Assembly: GCA_037013685.1 (NCBI GenBank)
Contig: CM072909.1
Coordinates: 1,736,001 to 1,800,000, forward strand
Direction of reading: 5' to 3'
Length of the DNA stretch: 64,000 bases
Source: Acridotheres tristis
Taxonomy: Eukaryota; Chordata; Aves; Passeriformes; Sturnidae
How positions within the stretch are numbered: position 1 is the first letter of the stretch; each line of letters begins with the position of its first letter. The notes beneath the pieces were generated by a model. That model saw only the letters and a list, made by a program, of their open reading frames with translations, was not told where the DNA came from and ran no database searches. Of the stretch, positions 54,286-64,000 are shown one piece after another. The position numbers were made by a program, and so were the translations under genes.

Positions 54286-56709
54286 GAAGGAAGGAGGATG
54301 AGTGGATTTTTAGGGGGTCTTTGCAGCGAGAACAAAATTATTTCTGGAGAAAATGAGCTGGTGGGAAAGGAATGAGAAGGGCACAGACCAGGCAGAGCTT
54401 GAGACACGACAGCAAAGCAGCACCAAGCTCTGAAGATCTTTTAAAACCAAGAATTTTAAAAGTGATTCCCTTCCCTGGGCACCCACAGGGTTCATCACAT
54501 TGGACAGGGCTTTAATTCCACGATAACAGAATGAAATCAACGTTCCTCTGCTGATGCCTTTCGCTCAAAAGGAGGAGCTGAACCAGCAGGGAGAGCGTGG
54601 ATGAGACGTGGAATGTGAAAATTGCCTTCTCCCAGCACCAAAGAATGGGAATTTCCCAAGCTGAAGAGAGGATAAGGCAGGAAAATCTCATCCTGGGCTG
54701 TGCTGGCTCCATTCTAGGCAGAGCACCTGAGTTTTCAGTTAATAAAGGGCAGGAGATAACTGCTCCTATTACCAATAATTGCCAGGAAAAAGAATGGATC
54801 AGGCTAGGAAAATACAGGGCCCATAAAAGCTCTCGTTAACATTCTTTCTCCGTGCTTATCATCAATTTTATACAGGGTTAAATATATTTTCTGGTGAGTA
54901 CCCCGGCAAGGCTGAGGATTAAAGAGGATAATGTACAATGTGATTTATGAAGTTTTAATGGAAAATCCCCATGGGTTGTGTATAAATCTTATTTATAGCT
55001 TTAAAAGTATGTAATATACTTATTGTATATTTTAAAAACTGTGGGAGTGCAGTCCCTGTCACAGTTAATCCATTAAAAAAAGCAACTCCTGAGGGGCTCC
55101 TGGGGATAAAGCCTTGGATATTTCAGAGGCTCTCCGTGAGTTCAGCAGGAAATGTCCAACAAGATTTTGGTTCCCGGGGGGTGAAAAGGGGAATCAAAGA
55201 CCCCAAACTGGCCGTGGGGAAGGGCCAGGCTGGGTCAGGAGAGGGTGGGACCCTCTGGATGCAGGGGATGTGTGGGGGAATTAAACAACCCAGGGGGTCC
55301 AGCCTAATCCCTGCCTAGGCTCGGACTAAGCATCAGGTTCAGGTGAGAGGAGGCACCACGGGGCTTTGAGTGTCACCTGTGCACGGAGGGACATTTCCTG
55401 GACCCAGCAGCTCCCCAGTCTGGGGAGGAAAACAAAAGTCCACCTGCTCTCGTGGGCTTGCTTTTATCCTTCTGAAAACACCGAGTTTTTTTCCTCCCCC
55501 TAAATATTACAGAATCCATTTTCCATCAATTCAGGGTAGAAGCTGATGGGTTGTGTGCTTTAGACATAGAGGAAAAAAAACCAATTTTATTTCTTTTTTT
55601 TTTTTTTTTTTTGCCTCTACCTGAAAAAAATCTTTCATTGCCACCAATGCAGAAAAGCCACTAAAAGGATGAACCAACACATTTTCTGCCTCAGGCCACC
55701 CAGGTTTGTTTTTTTTTCCATGGGGAATGTTCAGCCTTTGGGTGTCAGCCCTGAATATTCCCATAGTTCCTAATGAAGAAGCGAGATTATCTCTTGCAAG
55801 ATTAAAATCAGGCTTTATGAAAGATCCTGATATGCTGTGGGAGGCTGTGTTGGGTTATTTTTAACATAGGGAAAAATTCCCAGGCTCTGGCCAGGGACAT
55901 GAAATCCCTGATCTCATCTCAGTCAGGTACAGGGGACTGAAAGTTAATTTTGCTTTTTTTTTTTTATTTTTTTTTGGTTTTGGTTTTGTTGTCCTTGCAG
56001 TTTCTTAGAAGGATGCTGATAGATGGGAATTCCTAGACGAGACAATCAGAGCTGATGATTCATTCCCAAAGTGCCAAAATGAGCCAGCACAGGGCTCGGA
56101 TGAGAACACTGCATAAAATCAGATTTTTTTTTTTTTTTTAAGGATATTTCGAAAGAAACAATGATATCTTCTCTCCTAACACACTCAGATTTTTTTTTTT
56201 TTTCCTAATTATATCCTGTGGCTCAACATCTTTGCTCTTAATAACAATGTGAGGAGTTCTGAGGTATTTCAGCCTACCCAGGGATCAAAGACAAGCAGGG
56301 GCTGGATGAGCTCACCTTGTCCATGTGCCAGGCAGGATCACTCAGGGAACAGGGAATATTTTGCTGTTTTCACACTTCACATCCAGCCAAGGGATGATTT
56401 TCTGCTCCAACAAAGCAAAATAGGAAAAAAAGAGGAGGGTTCACGGCTGTGGGAATGAGGAAGGAAAGAGCACCCTCAGAAAGGGGATTTTGGTGAATTC
56501 CATCATTTCCATGGAATTGGAATCAATCTGGTCCTCATGGAGGGCAGGAAGAACCCCCAGGAGAAACCCACGTGAGGAGAGCCATCCTCCACTGGAACGG
56601 CCCTCCAGGAGTCAGAGACCAGGAATCCTCCTTTATCCAGGAGGGGATAAAGGGAGTGAGAGCATCCCAAATCCCAGAGGAACAGGAGCCTTCCAGCCTG
56701 TGGAGCTGC
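54286..56709. other. Longest repeat-poor stretch
   Basis: About 2.4 kb has only T tracts (55,587-55,612, 55,955-55,976, 56,126-56,139, 56,191-56,204). A quiet A+T-richer part at 54,720-55,080 holds an 18-bp segment (54,876-54,893) between an acceptor (TCATCAATTTTATACAG) and a donor (GTGAGTACC). It might be a microexon or conserved noncoding DNA. No gene is called. Confidence 0.5.
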
Positions 56710-59165
56710 ATTTTACCCCTGGGTGTTATCCCTGTTATCCCTGGGTGTTATCCCTGGGTGTTATCCCTGAGTGTTACCCCTGGGTGTTATCCCTGAGTGT
56801 TACCCCTGGGTGTCACCCCTGGGTGTTATCCCTGGGTGTTATCCCTGGGTGTTATCCCTGGGTGTTATCCCTGAGTGTTACCCCTGGGTGTTACCCCTGA
56901 GTGTTACCCCTGGGTGTCACCCCTGGGTGTCACCCCTGGGTGTTATCCCTGGGTGTTACCCCTGGGTGTTATCCCTGGGTGTTATCCCTGGGTGTTATCC
57001 CTGGGTGTTATCGCTGGGTGTTATCCCTGGGTGTTATCCCTGGGTGTTACCCCTGAGTGTTATCCCTGAGTGTTACCCCTGGGTGTCACCCCTGGGTGTT
57101 ATCCCTGGGTGTTACCCCTGAGTGTTACCCCTGGGTGTTACCCCTGAGTGTTATCCCTGGGTGTCACCCCTGGGTGTTACCCCTGGGTGTTATCCCTGGG
57201 TGTTACCCCTGGGTGTTACCCCTGGGTGTTACCCCTGAGTGTTATCCCTGGGTGTCACCCCTGGGTGTTACCCCTGGGTGTTATCCCTGGGTGTTACCCC
57301 TGAGTGTTATCCCTGGGTGTTACCCCTGAGTGTTATCCCTGGGTGTTATCCCTGGGTGTTATCCCTGAGTGTTACCCCTGGGTGTTATCCCTGAGTGTTA
57401 TCCCTGGGTGTCACCCCTGGGTGTTACCCCTGGGTGTTACCCCTGGGTGTTACCCCTGAGTGTTATCCCTGGGTGTCACCCCTGGGTGTTACCCCTGGGT
57501 GTTATCCCTGGGTGTCACCCCTGGGTATTATCCCTGGGTGTTACCCCTGAGTGTTACCCCTGGGTGTTATCCCTGGGTGTTATCCCTGGGTGTTACCCCT
57601 GGGTGTTACCCCTGAGTGTTACCCCAGAGTGTCACCCCTGGGTGTTATCCCTGAGTGTTATCCCTGGGTGTTATCCCTGGGTGTTATCCCTGAGTGTTAC
57701 CCCTGGGTGTTATCCCTGGGTGTTATCCCTGAGTGTTACCCCTGGGTGTTACCCCTGGGTGTTACCCCTGGGTGTTATCCCTGGGTGTTACCCCTGGGTG
57801 TCACCCCTGGGTGTTATCCCTGAGTGTTACCCCTGGGTGTTATCCCTGGGTGTTACCCCTGAGTGTCACCCCTGGGTGTTACCCCTGGGTGTTACCCCTG
57901 GGTGTTACCCCTGAGTGTTACCCCTGAGTGTTATGCCTGGGTGTTACCCCTGGGTGTTATCCCTGGGTGTCACCCCTGGGTGTTATCCCTGGGTGTTACC
58001 CCTGAGTGTTATCCCTGAGTGTTATCCCTGGGTGTTATCCCTGGGTGTTATCCCTGGGTGTTATCCCTGGGTGTTATCCCTGGGTGTTATCCCTGGGTGT
58101 TATCCCTGGGTGTTATCCCTGGGTGTTATCGCTGGGTGTTATCCCTGAGTGTTACCCCTGGGTGTTACCCCTGGGTGTTATCCCTGGGTGTTACCCCTGG
58201 GTGTTATCCCTGAGTGTTACCCCTGAGTGTTACCCCTGGGTGTTACCCCTGGGTGTTATCCCTGGGTGTTATCCCTGGGTGTTATCCCTGGGTGTTACCC
58301 CAGAGTGTCACCCCTGGGTGTTATCCCTGAGTGTTATCCCTGGGTGTTATCCCTGGGTGTTATCCCTGAGTGTTACCCCTGAGTGTTACCCCAGAGTGTC
58401 ACCCCTGGGTGTTATCCCTGAGTGTTATCCCTGGGTGTTACCCCTGAGTGTTATCCCTGGGTGTTATCCCTGGGTGTTATCCCTGGGTGTTACCCCTGGG
58501 TGTTACCCCTGAGTGTTACCCCTGAGTGTTATCCCTGGGTGTTATCCCTGGGTGTTATCCCTGGGTGTTATCCCTGTTACCCCTGGGTGTTACCCCTGAG
58601 TGTTACCCCTGAGTGTCACCCCTGAGTGTTATCCCTGGGTGTTATCCCTGGGTGTTACCCCTGGGTGTTATCCCTGGGTGTCACCCCTGGGTGTTATCCC
58701 TGGGTGTTATCCCTGAGTGTTATCCCTGGGTGTTACCCCTGGGTGTTATCCCTGTTACCCCTGGGTGTTACCCCTGAGTGTTACCCCTGAGTGTTACGCC
58801 TGGGTGTTATCCCTGAGTGATACCCCTGGGTGTTATCCCTGGGTGTCACCCCTGGGTGTTATCCCTGGGTGTTACCCCTGGGTGTTATCCCTGAGTGTTA
58901 CCCCTGGGTGTTATCCCTGAGTGTTACCCCTGGGTGTTACCCCTGGGTGTTATCCCTGAGTGTTACCCCTGGGTGTTACCCCTGGGTGTTATCCCTGAGT
59001 GTTATCCCTGAGTGTTACCCCTGGGTGTTACCCCTGGGTGTTATCCCTGAGTGTTACCCCTGGGTGTTACCCCTGGGTGTTACCCCTGAGTGTTATGCCT
59101 GGGTGTTACCCCTGGGTGTCACCCCTGGGTGTTACCCCTGGGTGTCACCCCTGGGTGTCACCCCT
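56710..59165. repeat. 13-bp minisatellite, about 188 copies
   Basis: The unit is CCCTGGGTGTTAT with three main variable sites: CCCTGAGTG, TTAC or TCAC endings, and rarer TTATCGC and TTATGCC. Rare CCCAGAGTGTCAC units at about 57,623, 58,299 and 58,390 head similar runs of following units, indicating internal segment duplication. Because 13 is not a multiple of three, all three plus-strand frames read the same 13-residue peptide cycle with no stop. Confidence 0.98.
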
Positions 59166-59221
59166 GCCCCTGTCTCTGCCCCACTCGTGTTTCTCACAGC
59201 CCGGTCTCCTCCCTGGCAGGG

Positions 59222-59323
59222 TCACTCCTCCACATCCATCTCATCTCTCTCACCCCCGGGGCCCTGCAACAAAACCCCCCCGGTGATGGTGCCAAGGTCT
59301 GGAGCATCCAATGGGATTCCCAT
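59222..59323 (-). CDS. Weak candidate terminal coding exon on the minus strand
   Basis: This lies between two minisatellites. On the minus strand, GCCCGTTTCCTAAG acts as a short acceptor-like site, then 33 codons are open to a TGA at 59,222-59,224. The C-terminal part reads GPGGERDEMDVEE, an acidic tail such as real proteins often have. The plus strand is also open here, with its own acceptor-like TCCTCCCTGGCAG near 59,219. I cannot name a protein, and there is no clear polyadenylation signal because the 13-bp array follows at once. If real it would be an alternative or separate last exon relative to 60,928-61,005. Confidence 0.18.
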   Translation of the reverse strand: MGIPLDAPDLGTITGGVLLQGPGGERDEMDVEE

Positions 59324-59335
59324 CTTAGGAAACGG

Positions 59336-59842
59336 GCTGGAATTGCCCCACACTGGATGGAATTGCCCCACACTGGATGGAACTGATTCACACTGGATGG
59401 AATTGCCCCACCCTGGATGGAATTGCCCCACATTGGCTGGAATTTCCCCACCCTGGATGAAATTGCCTCAACCTGGATGGAATTGCCCCACACTGGCTGG
59501 AATTGCCCCACATTGGATGGAATTGCCCCACCCTGGATGGAATTTCCTCACACTGGATGGAATTTCCTCACACTGGATGGGATTGCCCCACACTGGATAA
59601 AATTGCCCCACGCTGGATGGAATTGCCCCATATTGGCTGGAATTGCCTCACACTGGATAAAATTGCCCCACCCTGGATGGAATTGCCCCACACTGGCTGG
59701 AATTGCCCCACATTGGCTGGAATTGCCTCACACTGGATAAAATTGCCCCACCCTGGATGGAATTGCCCCACACTGGCTGGAATTGCCCCACATTGGCTGG
59801 AATTGCCCCACCCTGGATGAAATTGCCCCACCCTGGATGTAA
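59336..59842. repeat. 20-bp minisatellite (GGAATTGCCCCACACTGGAT)
   Basis: About 25 copies of a 20-bp unit GGAATTGCCCCACACTGGAT, with CCCTGG, CATTGGCT, TTCCTCA and GGATAAAA variants. A three-unit block ending in GGATAAAATTGCC recurs near 59,655 and 59,735. Confidence 0.97.
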
Positions 59843-59896
59843 TTGCCCCTTTGCCCCATTGCCCCATTGCCCCACTGCCCCATTGCCCCATTGCTG
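59843..59896. repeat. (CCCCATTGCC)n short tract
   Basis: About five units of CCCCATTGC, one of them CCCCACTGC, run directly on from the 20-bp array and appear derived from its AATTGCCCCA part. Confidence 0.93.
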
Positions 59897-60592
59897 AGAA
59901 GGATCTCAGCAGCGTTTTTCAGAAGGGGAAAGGCAGCTGAGAGAGAGGGGTGGTAAAGCTTTCCCAGATAACTGCAAAAAAGGAGCTGGAAAACAGCCTG
60001 AGATCCATTCCCCCCAAAAAATGTCCCTTACTGTTATCAGAGTAATCCTCGGGAGCATCTCCAATCCTATGGAATTTAATAGGGGTAAATCCCAATAGGA
60101 TTTGATAGAAAGTGCATTAATTTCTGTATTTGTGATAGAAAATGATAACTTTTCTATAGGGTTGGAGCAGCAGATCTCATGGCACAGCCAACATTTCCTA
60201 TCACATTTTATGGGAGGATTTAAAACCTTTTTTTTTTTAATGCCAGTGCTGCAGATATTGAAAAGATCACCAAAAATACCAAGAATCAGAGGGGAAGTGT
60301 GGTGAAATAAACCCTGGAAAAAACGGAATGAAAAATTCCTGAAGGTCCCTTAATAACTTATTAGGACAAAAAGAGTTTCTTTCAACATCACACTGAGGGA
60401 AAAGCAAGAGTTCAACTAATTCAGGAAAAATTAATTGGAATAAAAATCATCTGGATTAAAGGATGAGTGTCACAGAAAATTAATACAAAGTAGAAACTGC
60501 CACAAATCCTATGGCTGGTCTATAGGGAAGGACATCCCATATCCCACAGCAGCTTCTGGCACCACAAACCCCAATTCCTTGGTTTTCTAAAA
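59897..60592. other. Single-copy region
   Basis: No repeat is recognised. It could include 3' untranslated or downstream sequence of the minus-strand gene ending at 60,928 (inference). Confidence 0.5.
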
Positions 60593-60645
60593 TGATGGAA
60601 TCACAGGATGGTTTATGTTAGGAGGGATCTCAAACACTGTGGGAG
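60593..60645 (-). mobile_element. Short CR1 3' end
   Basis: TGGAATCACAGGATGGTTTA and GGAGGGATCTCAAACACTG mark a truncated minus-strand CR1 end. Confidence 0.6.
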
Positions 60646-60927
60646 CTTCCAGGTTTGGGCTTTGGGGGCACAACAGAAACAAATATTTAGTCACGAATGA
60701 ATTTAATTGCCAGGAATTTAATTGCTCAGGAATTGGCATCAGCAGTGACCCCCCCCAATCCAATGGGATCACAATAAACAGAAATTGGGAGGGAGGGAGG
60801 ATTTTTTCCATTTCTAATTCCTCCAAAACGACTTCCCAGCAGTCCGAAAGCAGAGATAAGCAGGAGGCAAAGGCCTCTCTGGTGTCCCAAAGGAATAGAA
60901 AAGTGCTTTTCCAGAAAATCAGAGCCC

Positions 60928-61005
60928 TCAGTTCCTCATGGCCAGCTCAGAGATGAGCTTGGTGTGATCCAAATCAAAGGCTCGACCACCACTCCGAGGT
61001 TTTAT
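60928..61005 (-). CDS. Probable last coding exon of a minus-strand gene, protein unidentified
   Basis: On the minus strand an acceptor (CATTTTAAATATTACAG, intron side ending at 61,006) is followed by 25 codons and a TGA stop at 60,928-60,930. The frame starts in phase 0. Its composition is strongly protein-like: basic and glycine-rich at first (KPRSGGRAFDLD), then HTKLISELAMRN at the C terminus. The other minus-strand frames do not show this character. After the stop the minus strand runs into ordinary sequence that would be 3' untranslated; ATTAAA words there (plus-strand TTTAAT near 60,701 and 60,719) could serve as polyadenylation signals. Upstream exons would lie to the right. I see none convincing before the window ends, so they may be beyond 64 kb. 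I cannot name the family from 25 residues. Confidence 0.45.
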   Translation of the reverse strand: MKPRSGGRAFDLDHTKLISELAMRN

Positions 61006-61184
61006 CTGTAATATTTAAAATGCACGTCTGTGATCCCACAAAGGCCTCGGGTGTCCATGCCTCACACAAAATGTGCCACAATGTCCCTCGAAGGACTAAG
61101 AGGTTTAATGCAGAGGGTTGGACCCTGCCAGACCCCAAAATAATTTAAAAAATCCATTAAACCCAACACAAAAAAAGCACCAAA
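61006..61184. other. Presumed intron of the minus-strand gene
   Basis: Single-copy sequence adjoining the acceptor at 61,006. No exon is seen. Confidence 0.35.
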
Positions 61185-61312
61185 TTCTCCCTTCCATCCC
61201 TGGCAGTGTCCAAGGCAAGGTTGGAATGGGACTGGAACAACCTGGGACAGTGGCAGGTGGATGGGATGGGATTTAAAGTCCTTCCAAGCTGAACGTTTTG
61301 GTGATTCCCTGA
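61185..61312 (+). mobile_element. CR1 3' tail, plus strand, diverged
   Basis: CATCCCTGGCAGTGTCCAAG, CAACCTGGGACAGTGG, GGGATTTAAAGTCCTTCCAA and TTGGTGATTCC are in plus-strand CR1 order, with several small deletions. Confidence 0.75.
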
Positions 61313-61736
61313 GGCTGAGGAGCTCATTGGGCAAAGCACCAAGATTTCTGGGAATGGAGCTGAATTCCGTGCCTGGAGGCAGCGGGAGCTGAGCTGGGCA
61401 AGGCTGAGTTGGGTCGGGACACCCGAGGGGAGGAGGAAGAGGAGGAGGAGCTGGGGACAGCCCTGCCACCCTCTCACCAGGACACCTGACCCTGCTCCGA
61501 GGGGTGACACACCAAAATCCAGGGAATTTCCTCCCTGCAGAGCTCGTGGCTTTCCAAATTTCTCCAGTTTGTGGCCTGAGTGAACCCAAGCAGAAGAGGA
61601 ACTTTAAAGGAAAAACCATCCCCTTGATGGGCATGGACATCCCAGATCCCACAGAGACACCCGGGGCTGTGTGGCTGCATCCATTAAATCCCTCTGGATG
61701 CTTTCCCTTCCCTCGTTACTCTGGACAGACTCTTGA
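61313..61736. other. Single-copy region
   Basis: A minus-strand 57-bp exon-like stretch before GTGAGAGGG (about 61,484-61,540) has a poor pyrimidine tract and is not called. Confidence 0.5.
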
Positions 61737-62310
61737 GAAAGTCAGAAAATGACAGTCTGGAAAATATTCCAGGCTGGATCTTCTCAGCTCTGTTCCCAGC
61801 CTGATGAGCTGCTCCAGCTCAAGGCCAGGGAGAATTTCTGCCAGAATAATAATTAGTTAAAATAAAAAAGAATTAACAACAAAGATAGAACCCCTGTTGT
61901 GGTGTGTGCCCAGGCCTGGGAATGGAGTGTCTTCTCTCTGAACAAATCATCTTTTTTCTGCCCTTGGAGTTGCAGTCCTGCTGTAAAACCAAGTGTGTTT
62001 CTGTAGGTACACATATTGACAAAGTCAGAAAATTACAGCCTGGAAAATATTCCAGCTCTGTTCCCAGCCTGATGAGCTGCTCCAGCTCAAGGCCAGGGAG
62101 AATTTCTGCCAGGGTGATCATTTGGTCACAATCAAAAGGAATTAATACCAAGACAGAAGCCCTGTTGTGGTGTGTGCCCAGGCCCTGGCCATGGGGTGTC
62201 TTCTCTCTGAACCAATCTCCTTTTCTCTGCTCTGGCAGTTGCAGTCCTGCTATAAAACCAAGGGTGTTTCTCAATAAACTTGGCTCTTTCCTATCACTAA
62301 AGAAAATCAT
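61737..62310 (+). mobile_element. Tandem LTR-like repeat, two 283-bp copies
   Basis: AAAGTCAGAAAATGACAG at about 61,739 and AAAGTCAGAAAATTACAG at about 62,022 start two copies, 283 bp apart. Shared words include CCAGCCTGATGAGCTGCTCC, CCTGTTGTGGTGTGTGCCCA and AGTTGCAGTCCTGCT. Copy 2 has CTATAAAACCAAGG (TATA-like, about 62,250) and TTCTCAATAAACTTGG (polyadenylation signal, about 62,270), the promoter-to-polyadenylation spacing of a short retroviral LTR. In copy 1 the TATA-like word reads CTGTAAAACC and no AATAAA is kept. Confidence 0.55.
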
Positions 62311-62493
62311 GTGGCTGTGGGTTTTATTTCTGCTGCACCTAAAGGGTTAAAACCCCTTCCCACGGCTACACGTTGACACTTCCATCCCCTGAAATCCCGG
62401 CGGGAAGGCTCCAAAACGTCCTGAAAGCAGGCACAGAGTTCAGCAGGAGGGATGAAGAGTTTGGGAAGGAGAAGGGGTGGGAGGGGGGAGGAG

Positions 62494-62870
62494 AATGGGA
62501 TGGGATAATGGGATGGGATGGGATGGGATAATGGGATGGGATGGGATGGGATGGGATGGGATGGGATGGGATGGGATGGGATGGGATGGAATGGAATGGA
62601 ATGGAATGGAATGGAATGGAATGGAATGGAATGGAATGGAATGGAATGGAATGGGACGGGACGGAATGGAATGGAATGGAATGGAATGGGATGGGATGGA
62701 ATGGAATGGAATGGGATGGGATGGGATGGGATGGGATGGAATGGAATGGAATGGAATGGAATGGAATGGAATGGAATGGAATGGAATGGGATGGGATGGG
62801 ATGGGATGGGATGGGATGGGATGGGATGGGATGGGATGGGATGGGATGGGATGGAATGGAATGGATTGGG
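62494..62870. repeat. (TGGGA)n/(TGGAA)n pentanucleotide satellite
   Basis: Alternating blocks of ATGGG and ATGGA pentamers (about 75 units), for example ATGGG at 62,525-62,585, ATGGA at 62,586-62,650 and ATGGG again at 62,787-62,850. Single GGGACGGGACGG and TAATGGG interruptions occur. The ATGGA part equals the GGAAT motif known from human satellite II/III. Confidence 0.98.
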
Positions 62871-63098
62871 ATGGAACAGCTGCTGCTCGTGGGCAGCTTT
62901 GATCTAAGAAAGGAAAGTGGGTCTCGGTGGCAGAGCACGGAGAGGAGCGGAGAGTTTGGGACTGGTGTAATGAGGCAGCCCTGACGTGTCCACCAGGGAA
63001 TGTTGTGGGTTTGGGGATATTTCTTCTCTTAATTTATATTTACATATATCAGTGTACACAAACAACAGCATGGGAACGCTGGAGCAGCTGCCTCAAAG

Positions 63099-63908
63099 CC
63101 TTTATTCCATCATTTTATCCTTTATTCCATCATTTTATCCTTTATTCCATCCCTTTATCCTTTATTCCATCATTTTGTCCTTTATTCCATCCCTTTATCC
63201 TTTATTCCATCCCTTTATCCTTTATTCCATCATTTTATCCTTTATTCCATCCCTTTATCCTTTATTCCATCCCTTTATCCTTTATTCCATCCCTTTATCC
63301 TTTATTCCATCATTTTATCCTTTATTCCATCCCTTTATCCTTTATTCCATCATTTTGTCCTTTATTCCATCATTTTATCCTTTATTCCATCATTTTATCC
63401 TTTATTCCATCCCTTTATCCTTTATTCCATCATTTTATCCTTTATTCCATCCCTTTATCCTTTATTCCATCCCTTTATCCTTTATTCCATCATTTTATCC
63501 TTTATTCCATCATTTTATCCTTTATTCCATCCCTTTATCCTTTATTCCATCCCTTTATCCTTTATTCCATCATTTTATCCTTTATTCCATCCCTTTATCC
63601 TTTATTCCATCCCTTTATCCTTTATTCCATCATTTTATCCTTTATTCCATCCCTTTATCCTTTATTCCACCCCTTTATCCTTTATTCCATCCCTTTATCC
63701 TTTATTCCATCCCTTTATCCTTTATTCCATCATTTTATCCTTTATTCCATCCCTTTATCCTTTATTCCATCCCTTTATCCTTTCTTCCATCCCTTTATCC
63801 TTTATTCCATCCCTTTATCCTTTATTCCATCATTTTATCCTTTATTCCATCCCTTTATCCTTTATTCCATCCCTTTATCCTTTATTCCATCCCTTTATCC
63901 TTTATTCC
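63099..63908. repeat. 20-bp minisatellite, 40 copies, two alternating unit types
   Basis: The unit TTTATTCCATCCCTTTATCC alternates with TTTATTCCATCATTTTATCC. Length is exactly 20 bp with no indels across about 810 bp. Rare changes are TTTTGTCC (63,174 and 63,354), TTCCACCC (63,666) and TTTCTTCC (63,780). It is the most length-regular array in the window. Confidence 0.99.
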
Positions 63909-64000
63909 ACCACAATCAGCCTCATTTTACAGAACCAAGCAGGGGAGATGGAGCAGCTTCAGGTGCTTCCAGCAGCAAAGTTGTTCTTAGTTACGTGGTG
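63909..64000. other. Right edge, single-copy
   Basis: About 90 bp of non-repetitive sequence. Nothing recognised. Confidence 0.6.

Noticed and set aside
62494..62870. Pericentromeric satellite of human satellite II/III type
   Set aside because: The pentamer motif is shared, but the tract is under 400 bp and isolated, as expected for a local microsatellite.
62986..63990. A 334-codon open frame on the plus strand
   Set aside because: It is produced by the 20-bp array, which lacks stops in any frame.

Overview
The window looks like nuclear DNA from a bird, probably a songbird. The main evidence is the many 5'-truncated CR1 LINE tails, whose 3' ends read 'GGTTTGGGTTGGAAGGGACC' or the reverse complement and finish in an ATTCYATG-type octamer. 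LTRs of avian endogenous-retrovirus type and a very dense load of minisatellites fit this. No sequence database was searched, so the species is not assigned.

Layout. At 1-5.2 kb there is a TTAG/GTG array, an LTR, a 3-kb array of 41-bp units with five 115-bp inserts, and two LTR pieces on the minus strand. At 5-13.5 kb there is mostly single-copy sequence with CR1 tails (5.35, 7.7, 8.7-9.6 and 11.0 kb) and an LTR-like repeat. At 13.5-22.5 kb there is a polypyrimidine microsatellite, an 18-bp array, a 2-kb G-rich array of 21-26 bp units and three plus-strand exon-like segments. At 22.6-38.5 kb there are composite CR1 loci, a 21-bp array, a 778-bp expansion of the CR1 terminal octamer, a tandem ~157-bp repeat, a minus-strand exon-like segment and a ~110-bp array. 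At 38.5-40.6 kb there is almost pure A+T satellite. At 41-54 kb there is an LTR split by a minisatellite, an inverted duplication (44.1 and 50.0 kb) and several arrays. At 54-64 kb there is a quiet stretch, a 2.4-kb array of 13-bp units, a 20-bp array, a probable minus-strand terminal coding exon at 60.93-61.0 kb, a tandem LTR-like repeat, a (TGGGA/TGGAA)n tract and a 40-copy 20-bp array. Tandem arrays occupy roughly 19 kb, about 30 percent of the window.

Genes. I see no complete gene. The long open frames inside arrays are artefacts of stop-free units. The best coding evidence is the minus-strand last exon at 60,928-61,005. Five weaker exon-like segments are listed with low confidence. Most of the window therefore reads as intronic or intergenic DNA of a repeat-rich, possibly subtelomeric or microchromosomal region (inference).

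The most unusual structure is a ~354-bp 'B-A' cassette inside CR1 tails. It is present 0, 1 or 2 times at otherwise comparable CR1 loci, and an inverted duplicate pair shows the same CR1 with and without it. Several minisatellites also start directly at a CR1 or LTR edge, which suggests that transposon termini seeded them.
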